From M3007 sp044350415 (lineage in GTDB: Bacteria; Bacteroidota; Bacteroidia; Chitinophagales; Saprospiraceae): 18,140 nt of DNA. This document shows, piece after piece, positions 7,344-14,204 of this stretch (positions within the stretch are counted from its first letter, which is position 1; the number at the start of each line of letters is the position of its first letter). The notes under the pieces are model-generated. The model saw nothing but the letters and a program-made list of their open reading frames with translations, had not been told where the DNA came from and searched no databases. Both the position numbers and the translations under genes were made by a program. The stretch covers positions 1 to 18,140 of the forward strand of contig JBILHQ010000128.1 in assembly GCA_044350415.1 (NCBI GenBank), in the 5' to 3' direction.

Positions 7344-9692
7344 ATGCAAAAAAAATTACTCTTTCTGTTGTTGCTGATTGCCACAATCAGTACTGCGCAA
7401 TCGAAAAAACAACCTGTCGATTACGTTGATTGCATGATCGGCAACCACGATAGCCGCTGGATGCAATTCCCGGGTGCTTCGATGCCGTTTGGAATGGTGA
7501 AACTCAGTCCGGACAACCAGCGCCAGGGCTGGAAAGCGGGGTATGAGTATGAGATCAACAGTATTTCCGGATTCAGCCATATCCATTCCTGGACCATGGA
7601 CGGGCTGCTCATGATGCCCACCCTCGGCCCATTGCAAGTCGAACCGGGCAAAGAAAAGGATCCCGACGGTGGCTATCGCTCCCGTTTCCGGCACGAAACA
7701 GAAGTAGCCACACCTGGCTATTATTCCGTGATGCTCGACGATACTAAAATAAAGGCAGAAATTACGGCTACAACCAGGGCGGGTTTTCAACGCTATACTT
7801 TCCCGAAATCTGATAGTGCCCGGGTAATGATCGATTTGCAGATTGAATCGGAGTATGGAACAGAATTATACGATGCGCATATTACCAAAGTCAGTGATAC
7901 CGAAATTGAAGGATATTCAATGCAACAGAGCCTTCGCGGTGCTGGCTGGAATGAATACCAATTATTTTTTGTCATTCGATTCAATAAACCGTTTTATTCC
8001 TTCAATGGCTGGACAAGAGACGGGGTTCAACGCAATGTCAATACCTTGTTTTCGGGTTGGAATCATGGTGATTTTGGGGCTTTTGTGCATTTTAAAACAA
8101 AAGAAAAGGAACAGGTTTTGGTGCAGACGGGTATCTCCTTCGTGAGTCTTGAACAGGCGCGGCTGAACTTAAATACCGAAATTGTCCAGCCATTTGGCTG
8201 GGACTTTGATGCGGTGCACAACAATGCCCGTAAAGTGTGGAACGACCTGCTGAAAGTGATAGAAGTGCAGGGCAAAGACGAAGTGGACCTCAGGAAGTTT
8301 TACACCAACCTCTACCGCGTTTATGTCGGCCGCACTATTTACAGCGATGTGAATGGCAAATATGTGGATATGTATGAGAAAGTGCAACAACTTAAAAATC
8401 CCGAATTGCCCATGTACGGCGGTGACGCGTTTTGGAATACTTTCTGGAATTTGAACCAGGTGTGGACGCTTGCTACCCCCGATCTGGCGGACAAATGGAC
8501 GGCTTCTTTGCTCGAATTTTATGACAAAGGCGGGTGGCTTTGTAAAGGTCCGGAAGGGCTGGAATATTCCGGCATTATGGTCGCTTCGCACGAGATTGAA
8601 TTGATTGTCAGCTCCTATCAAAAAGGCATCCATAAGTTTTACGATCCGGAACATGCCTATACGGCCATGAAACACAACCAGATGGAACAAGGTGTTGCCC
8701 ATCGCGGTGGGGGATTTGCCGGGAACCGTTGGTTGGATGAATACTTGAAATTCGGTTATGTTCCGCATGAGTATGGTCCTGTATCCAATACATTAGAATA
8801 CGCGTTCGACGATTGGGCTGTTAGCCAAATGGCAAAAGCATTGGATAAAAAAGACGACTACTGGTATTTCAAACGCCGCGCTTATAATTACAAAAATATC
8901 TGGGACGACAGTGTTGGTTATATGAATCTGCGACTGGCCGACGGCAATTTTCAAAAGCCTTTCGATGCTTATTGTTGCACTACCTTCCTTGGTTCCGGCT
9001 GGGTGGAAGGCAATGCCTGGCAATACAGCTGGTTCGTTCCGCAGGACATGAAAGGTTTGATTGGCCTGATGGGGAAGGACGAATTTAACCATCGCCTTGA
9101 AGAGGGTTTTGTGAAATCCCGGAAGTGGAAATTCAATTCCGAATACACCAACGAAAACAGCCTTTTGGCAATGGGCGTACTGCCCATCAACCACGGCAAT
9201 CAGCCCAATATGCAGGCAGCCTACCTCTATAATTATTCCGGAAAGCCCTGGCGCACTCAAAAATGGGCAAGGGAAATTATGGAAGTCTATTACGGCAGCG
9301 GACCAATGGACGGCTGGCCAGGCGACGAAGACCAGGGGCAAATGGGCGGCTGGTATGTCATGAGCGCTATGGGCCTCTTTGAAATGCGCGGCGGCTGCGA
9401 TGTGGAGCCTACCTACGAAATTGGCAGCCCGTTGTTTGATAAAGTGACGATTCACCTCGATCCCAACTACTACTCCGGCGGCACTTTCACCATTGAAGCA
9501 GTCAATAATTCGAAAGAAAATATTTATGTTCAATCTGCCATGCTTGATGGAAAACCACTTACCAAACCGTGGTTTTACCACAAAGATCTGGTGGATGGCG
9601 GCAAATTAGTGTTGGTGATGGGGCCCAACCCCAATGAAAATTGGGGCAGTAAGGAAGGCGATGCCCCTCCCTCTATGTCTGACGAAAACTGA
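7344..9692 (+). CDS. Secreted GH92-family exo-alpha-mannosidase (divergent N-terminal domain)
   Basis: This is a calcium-dependent exo-acting alpha-mannosidase of glycoside hydrolase family 92, predicted to remove terminal mannose in the periplasm or at the cell surface. The ATG at 7344 is chosen because it gives a clean signal peptide (two Lys, a leucine-rich core, cleavage near Ala18 in ISTAQS); the open frame extends upstream to 7239 but that would overlap the transporter gene. The mature N-domain has YVDCMIGN (27-34) and QFPGASMPFGMVKLSPDN (41-58). The (alpha/alpha)6 domain carries SNTLEYAFDDW (481-491, Glu485 the likely general acid), VEGNAWQYSWFVPQD (554-568), PNMQAAYLYNYSGKPWRTQ (621-639) and the acidic loop GWPGDEDQGQMGGWYV (657-672), which in the family supplies the general base. 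Length, 782 residues, is normal. The N-domain is atypical: GFSHIHSWTMDGLLMMP replaces the usual GFSHTHLSGTG-type segment. Linkage specificity cannot be read. Confidence 0.93.
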   Translation: MQKKLLFLLLLIATISTAQSKKQPVDYVDCMIGNHDSRWMQFPGASMPFGMVKLSPDNQRQGWKAGYEYEINSISGFSHIHSWTMDGLLMMPTLGPLQVEPGKEKDPDGGYRSRFRHETEVATPGYYSVMLDDTKIKAEITATTRAGFQRYTFPKSDSARVMIDLQIESEYGTELYDAHITKVSDTEIEGYSMQQSLRGAGWNEYQLFFVIRFNKPFYSFNGWTRDGVQRNVNTLFSGWNHGDFGAFVHFKTKEKEQVLVQTGISFVSLEQARLNLNTEIVQPFGWDFDAVHNNARKVWNDLLKVIEVQGKDEVDLRKFYTNLYRVYVGRTIYSDVNGKYVDMYEKVQQLKNPELPMYGGDAFWNTFWNLNQVWTLATPDLADKWTASLLEFYDKGGWLCKGPEGLEYSGIMVASHEIELIVSSYQKGIHKFYDPEHAYTAMKHNQMEQGVAHRGGGFAGNRWLDEYLKFGYVPHEYGPVSNTLEYAFDDWAVSQMAKALDKKDDYWYFKRRAYNYKNIWDDSVGYMNLRLADGNFQKPFDAYCCTTFLGSGWVEGNAWQYSWFVPQDMKGLIGLMGKDEFNHRLEEGFVKSRKWKFNSEYTNENSLLAMGVLPINHGNQPNMQAAYLYNYSGKPWRTQKWAREIMEVYYGSGPMDGWPGDEDQGQMGGWYVMSAMGLFEMRGGCDVEPTYEIGSPLFDKVTIHLDPNYYSGGTFTIEAVNNSKENIYVQSAMLDGKPLTKPWFYHKDLVDGGKLVLVMGPNPNENWGSKEGDAPPSMSDEN

Positions 9693-9693
9693 T

Positions 9694-12600
9694 ATGATGA
9701 AAAGAATAAAGCGGTTGTACCTGTTTCCAATTCTGCTTTTTTGCACCTGCAAAAGAGCAGATTCCGCTTTGTTCGAACTCCTGCCACCTTCCCGCACAGG
9801 TATTGATTTTGCCAATACCCTTGCAGAAAGTGACAGTCTGAATATCCTGAATTATATCTATTACTATAATGGTGGCGGTGTAGGTATCGCCGATGTTAAC
9901 AACGATGGACTCGAAGATGTCCTCTTTACGGGAAATGAATCTTCCTGCCGGCTTTATTTGAATAAAGGAAACCTGAAATTTGAAGACGTTACCCAGGTCG
10001 CCGGCCTGACTACCTCCCAATGGTGCACAGGCGTCGCCATGGCCGATGTGAACGGCGACGGTTGGACGGATATATACATTTGCACTGCTGGTTATGCGCA
10101 GCCAGACCGCAGGCGTAATTTGTTGTTCATTAACCAGGGTAAAAAAGGCGTGGTACAATTTACGGAGGCCGCCGCCGCTTATGGCATTGCCGATAAGGGG
10201 TATTCCACGCAGGCAGCCTTCTTCGATTACGACCGCGACGGCGACCCCGACCTTTACGTCATGAACCACGCCAACGAGCGGGAAACTGTCAATACGCCTT
10301 TGCCCAAAAGGACGAATGGGGAAGGGAGCAGCAACGACCGTTTGTACCAGAACAATGGCAATAATACCTTCACAGAGGTGACCAAATTGGCAGGTATTCT
10401 TACGGAAGGGTATGGTTTGGGGTTGGCTGTTTCCGATGTAAATGGCGATGGATGGCTGGATATTTATATTTCCAATGATTTCATTTCCAATGATTTGTTG
10501 TACATCAATGATGGCGGAAAAAAATTCACCAACCAAATTTCCAAATACTTCAGGCACCAAAGTTACAACGGTATGGGTTGTGATTTTGGCGATATCAACA
10601 ACGACGCCCGCCCCGATCTCATCGAGGTGGATATGCTCCCCGAAACTGATGTCAGTCAAAAAACGATGGCGGGTACCATGACCTGGGACAAATGGCAAAT
10701 TATCACTCAGGCTGGTTATGAACCGCAATACATGCGCAATACGTTGCAACTGGCAGGATCTTCACCCACCTGCTTTGCTGAAATTGGCCAACTGGCAGGT
10801 ATCGCAGCCACCGACTGGAGTTGGGCACCACTTTTTGCCGATTTTGACAATGACGGCTGGAAAGACCTGTATATCACGAACGGCTATCTGCGGGATATTA
10901 CCGACAAGGACTTTATTGATTACTCCAACAATATGGCCATGTTCAAAAGTCCGGGTGAAGCCAATCGGGAATTGTTGCCCAAAATCAAAACCTTAAAAGG
11001 GAAAAAACTGCCCAACCGCATTTTTCAAAATAACCATGACCTCACATTTTCGTCCAAAGCAGATGACTGGGGTATGACCCGTCCTTCCTTTTCCAATGGT
11101 GCCGCGTATGCCGATTTGGATAACGATGGCGACCTCGATCTGGTGGTGAATAATATGAACGAACCAGCGTTTGTTTATGAAAATAAAGCCGACAAATTAT
11201 TGCATAACAATTATTTGAATATCCGGCTTGAAGGCGCCTCCGGCAACGTCGCGGGTATTGGTGCCGCGGTTTCTATCTCCGCTGGTGGACAACAACAATA
11301 TGTGGAACAATACCTTTCCAGGGGATTTATGTCGTCGGTTTCTCCTGTTTTACATATTGGTTTGGGAAAAAATGTAACCAGGATTGATACCCTTGAAGTG
11401 CGCTGGAATGACGGAGTACGGCAGTTGATTTTGGGAGTTCCTGCGAATCAAACCCTTACTTTGAAACAGGGCGGGGCACAGCCATTTGCAGAAAAGACAA
11501 TTGCTGTCAAAAAGCCCCTCTGGCGAGATGTTACCGGACAATTCGGTATCCATTTTACCCATCAGGAACAGGTTTTTAATGCCTTCCAGTTCCAGCCTTT
11601 ATTGCTGCACGACTTTTCTGAAAATGGGCCACCTTTAGCGACCGGTGATCTCAATGGTGACGGCCTGGAAGATTTTTTTGTCGGAGGGGCAAAAGGGCAA
11701 CCGGCACGGTTTTTTTACCAACAAACTGATGGACATTTTACGGGAAAAGATTTGCCTGAATCCTTCAATTCCGAAGATACAGGCGCTTTGATCTTCGACG
11801 CAAACGGCGATGGCCAAAACGACCTGTACGTGGTGAGTGGAAGTGGAGAGTGGCCCTCGGGCAGTCCAGCTTACCAGGACCGCCTTTACCTCAACCATGG
11901 AAAAGGCCATCTGGAATGGGCGAAAAACGCACTTCCTGGTATGTATACGCCGGGTAATTGTGTGACGGCCGCTGATTTTGATGCTGATGGCGACCAGGAC
12001 TTGTTTATCGGTGGCAGCGCCGAACCGGGAAGTTACCCAATGCCTGGGCGCAGCTATTTGCTACGCAATAACGGCGGCCAATTCATAGATGTGACGGCAT
12101 CGATGGCACCAGGTTTGGAAAAATCGGGTATCGTTACTGCTGCACAATGGGCCGATATGAATAATGACGGAACCCCCGACCTCGTTCTGGCAGGCGAATG
12201 GATGCCCGTTACTATCTACAAAAATTTTCAGGGCCATCTCACTGATGCAACGGCAGCATTGGGATTAACGCCATCTGCCGGTTGGTGGAATACCTTGTCA
12301 GTCAATGATTTAGATGGTGATGGTGATCTGGATATTGTGGCGGGCAACTTAGGTCTGAATGCCCCGTACAAAGCGTCTGTACAAAACCCATTAACGATTT
12401 ATGCCAGGGATTTTGATCGAAACGGCAGTATGGACGCCATTACCTGCCGTAAAGTGGAAGGGAAAGAAAAGCCTGTCCACCAAAGGAATGAAATGCTCGC
12501 CCAAATCAACGGACTTGGGCAAAAATATCCCCGCTACGCCATGTACGCCACGGCCTCGGTACAGGACATGCTGGGCGAAAAGGCTTTGTCGGAGGCATAT

Positions 12601-12987
12601 TACAGGGAGTGCTTTTTGCTGCAGACTACTTGTTTTATGCAGGAAAACGGACATTTTACTTTTAAAACACTGCCCAATATTGCCCAGGTTGCTCCTGTGA
12701 ACGCCATCCTGTGCGGCGATTTCAATGGCGATGCGCACACCGATATTTTGCTGGCAGGCAACTCCTCTTCAGGCAATGTCGCCACCGGGCAATACGACGC
12801 TTTGGGTGGTTTATTATTACTGGGTGATGGTGCGGGCAATTTTCATGCGGCAGGCAGGGATGTCAGCGGTTTTTATCTCCATGGGGCGGGGAAGAGCATG
12901 GCACAGGTGGCATTGAAGTCGGGCGGAAAACTGCTGCTTGCGGGGATAAATAATGGCGCATTGCAGTTGTTTGAAAAGGAAAAATAA
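9694..12987 (+). CDS. CRTAC1-type FG-GAP/VCBS repeat lipoprotein with central ASPIC/UnbV domain
   Basis: This is a large extracytoplasmic protein of 1097 residues with no recognisable catalytic site. ATG 9694 follows the mannosidase stop by one base, which suggests translational coupling; ATG 9697 is an alternative. The N-terminus has basic residues, a hydrophobic run and FCTCK (16-20), so lipidation at Cys17 or Cys19 is likely though the lipobox is imperfect. Calcium-loop motifs of the DxNxDGxxD kind occur seven times before the middle (starting at 67, 118, 178, 248, 300, 383 and 474) and seven times after it (652, 702, 761, 821, 872, 906 and 1009). This predicts two seven-bladed integrin-like propellers. 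Between them, about 520-592, is an ASPIC/UnbV domain (IGAAVSISAGGQQQYVEQYL, then VRWNDGVRQ). Such proteins are often linked to SusCD loci in Bacteroidota. Glycan binding or surface assembly is possible; the function is unknown. Confidence 0.9.
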   Translation: MMKRIKRLYLFPILLFCTCKRADSALFELLPPSRTGIDFANTLAESDSLNILNYIYYYNGGGVGIADVNNDGLEDVLFTGNESSCRLYLNKGNLKFEDVTQVAGLTTSQWCTGVAMADVNGDGWTDIYICTAGYAQPDRRRNLLFINQGKKGVVQFTEAAAAYGIADKGYSTQAAFFDYDRDGDPDLYVMNHANERETVNTPLPKRTNGEGSSNDRLYQNNGNNTFTEVTKLAGILTEGYGLGLAVSDVNGDGWLDIYISNDFISNDLLYINDGGKKFTNQISKYFRHQSYNGMGCDFGDINNDARPDLIEVDMLPETDVSQKTMAGTMTWDKWQIITQAGYEPQYMRNTLQLAGSSPTCFAEIGQLAGIAATDWSWAPLFADFDNDGWKDLYITNGYLRDITDKDFIDYSNNMAMFKSPGEANRELLPKIKTLKGKKLPNRIFQNNHDLTFSSKADDWGMTRPSFSNGAAYADLDNDGDLDLVVNNMNEPAFVYENKADKLLHNNYLNIRLEGASGNVAGIGAAVSISAGGQQQYVEQYLSRGFMSSVSPVLHIGLGKNVTRIDTLEVRWNDGVRQLILGVPANQTLTLKQGGAQPFAEKTIAVKKPLWRDVTGQFGIHFTHQEQVFNAFQFQPLLLHDFSENGPPLATGDLNGDGLEDFFVGGAKGQPARFFYQQTDGHFTGKDLPESFNSEDTGALIFDANGDGQNDLYVVSGSGEWPSGSPAYQDRLYLNHGKGHLEWAKNALPGMYTPGNCVTAADFDADGDQDLFIGGSAEPGSYPMPGRSYLLRNNGGQFIDVTASMAPGLEKSGIVTAAQWADMNNDGTPDLVLAGEWMPVTIYKNFQGHLTDATAALGLTPSAGWWNTLSVNDLDGDGDLDIVAGNLGLNAPYKASVQNPLTIYARDFDRNGSMDAITCRKVEGKEKPVHQRNEMLAQINGLGQKYPRYAMYATASVQDMLGEKALSEAYYRECFLLQTTCFMQENGHFTFKTLPNIAQVAPVNAILCGDFNGDAHTDILLAGNSSSGNVATGQYDALGGLLLLGDGAGNFHAAGRDVSGFYLHGAGKSMAQVALKSGGKLLLAGINNGALQLFEKEK

Positions 12988-13048
12988 AGTAATAATACAT
13001 ATAATAATTTTATAATAAAAATTTCATTTATCATTTAACACATTTAAC
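12988..13048 (+). promoter_or_regulatory. Very AT-rich leader of the downstream lipoprotein gene
   Basis: Nearly all of these 61 bases are A or T, unlike the short or mixed gaps between the upstream genes. No exact TTTG / TAnnTTTG promoter pair was found, and no strong hairpin that would terminate the upstream operon. AT-rich leaders are typical of well translated genes in Bacteroidota, so this region probably holds the translation-enhancing leader and perhaps a promoter for the lipoprotein. Confidence 0.3.
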
Positions 13049-13855
13049 ATGAAGTTCAACAATTTTATTTACCTGTTCACAACAGGTTTGCTGATTACCT
13101 CAGCCATTGCGTTCAACGCTTGTAAAAAAGACGAAGAACAACCCGCTCCAACAGTCGCTCTTTCGGCGACTACTTTTACCGGTAAAATCGGTTCGACCGC
13201 TACGGTTACGGTTACAGTGACTGCTCCGGCAGGCTTGAAAGGATTGACGATCACCAAGTACAAAGGCACCGATATTGATGCTACTTTTGGTACAGGTGGT
13301 TCACAAACGGTTACTACTTCCACTTACACACAAACGTATGTATTGTCGGCAGAAGGTCTTACCACTCCAATCCGCTTCAAATTCGCTGCGGAAGATGTTA
13401 AAGGCAAAACAGGCACCAACGATTTCATCATCACTACCCAGCCAAGTGTCAGCTACTTGTTGACTACTTACAACTGGCTGTGGAAATCTAAACTTGGTAA
13501 ATGCGCTGCTGCTGACCCGGAAACAGAGCAAATCGTGGACTGCGAAAAGGACAATTCTTATGTTTTCAGTACTGACGGAACGTTCAAAGTGAACTATGGT
13601 CCGGTAACAGGCGGCACGGGTTCTTGCCAGTTCGACGGTTTCCGGATCGGCGACACCTGGACACTTAATGCTGATGAAACAGAATTGACGCTGAAATCGC
13701 CAAGTGCTTTTGATCCAAACGACATTCAGGTGGAAGTGTACAAAATCACAACCGCCACCAATGCTACGATTAAATCAAAACAAACCGTCGATCTTACCGT
13801 GTTTGGTTGTATTATCTACGACTGGACTTTTGAATGGTCGGCTACACCGAAGTAA
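13049..13855 (+). CDS. Two-domain lipoprotein of unknown function (Ig-like plus lipocalin-like)
   Basis: I do not recognise a named family with certainty. The 268-residue product has a lipoprotein signal ending FNAC, with Cys25 as the lipid anchor followed by the charged tether KKDEEQPAP. Residues about 34-130 are rich in Thr and Val with alternating hydrophobics (TATVTVTVTAPAGLKGLTIT), as expected for an immunoglobulin-like beta-sandwich. Residues about 135-268 open with YNWLWKSK and contain YVFSTDGTFKVNYG, IGDTWTLNADETELTL and a late VYKITTATNATIKSK. That order of strands resembles the small lipocalin-like lipoproteins common in Bacteroidota, which typically start with a W-containing strand. 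Cysteines at about 152, 165, 194 and 254 could form disulfides. It follows the propeller gene by 61 bases and may be a surface glycan-binding accessory of the locus or a separately expressed surface protein; context alone cannot decide. Confidence 0.85.
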   Translation: MKFNNFIYLFTTGLLITSAIAFNACKKDEEQPAPTVALSATTFTGKIGSTATVTVTVTAPAGLKGLTITKYKGTDIDATFGTGGSQTVTTSTYTQTYVLSAEGLTTPIRFKFAAEDVKGKTGTNDFIITTQPSVSYLLTTYNWLWKSKLGKCAAADPETEQIVDCEKDNSYVFSTDGTFKVNYGPVTGGTGSCQFDGFRIGDTWTLNADETELTLKSPSAFDPNDIQVEVYKITTATNATIKSKQTVDLTVFGCIIYDWTFEWSATPK

Positions 13856-13865
13856 GCGGTAATTG

Positions 13866-14066
13866 AGAGCATGTTTGGGATTTTTTTGAACTGAAGTTCA
13901 ATAGTTGATGGTTGCTGAGCCTGTCGAAGCATGGTTCTGACGATAATCCAACAAGGGAATTTACCTGGTAATTGACCGCGTTGATTTGAAGTTAGATTCA
14001 TACTTCGACAGGCTTAGCAACCCTAAAGTATGGGTTTTCACGAAGAAAAAATCCCAAATATGTTCT
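13866..14066. repeat. 201-bp nested inverted-repeat element (MITE- or BIME-like) flanked by TTG
   Basis: The outer arms 13866-13886 and 14046-14066 are reverse complements at 19 of 21 positions. The inner arms 13910-13933 and 13999-14022 are reverse complements at 22 of 24. The spacers between outer and inner arms are exactly 23 bases on both sides (13887-13909 and 14023-14045) and still match at about 11 of 23, so the whole is one long degenerate palindrome with a 65-base centre. The trinucleotide TTG lies immediately outside both ends (13863-13865 and 14067-14069), which could be a target duplication. The left spacer also contains the small palindrome TTGAACTGAAGTTCAA. The element sits between convergent genes, where it could also end transcription from both sides. 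It has no coding capacity of its own. Confidence 0.75.
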
Positions 14067-14204
14067 TTGTCCTGGCTGAAAAAAGATGTATGGTTCCAAA
14101 TGTCCTGGATAGAGCACTAAGTTCTTCAAAGATTATTCCAAAGCGCTGGAATACAATCTGTTGGAAAGTATACTTTAGCACCAATCAATGCCCGGCAAGG
14201 TCAT
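14067..14204. other. Non-coding stretch between repeat element and photolyase 3' end
   Basis: No credible gene was found here. A short frame runs through it (14030-14218, +) but has no family resemblance and ends inside the photolyase gene. Two small palindromes are visible: ATTCCA / TGGAAT around AAGCGC at 14135-14152, and the perfect 12-mer AAAGTATACTTT at 14165-14176. The second lies 29 bases beyond the photolyase stop, but neither has a U-tract, so a terminator role is not supported. Confidence 0.5.

Noticed and set aside
8793..9581. Open frame of 262 codons on the minus strand
   Set aside because: It is antisense to the conserved catalytic part of GH92 and has no recognisable domain or leader.
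9634..9693. Upstream extension of the propeller protein frame to an ATG at 9634
   Set aside because: It lies inside the GH92 coding end and would bury the lipoprotein signal; ATG 9694 starts directly at that signal.
9673..10749. Long open frame of 358 codons on the minus strand
   Set aside because: It is antisense to the propeller repeats. Its repeated I/V-rich pattern is the mirror of the DxNxDG loops, with no family resemblance.
14135..14176. Two small palindromes considered as a terminator for the photolyase operon
   Set aside because: Neither is followed by a T-run on the minus strand, and arms of six bases are too short to claim termination.
13856..14204. CRISPR array or tRNA in the repeat-rich gap
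   Set aside because: The repeats are two inverted pairs, not regularly spaced direct repeats with spacers, and no cloverleaf or conserved T-loop sequence was seen.
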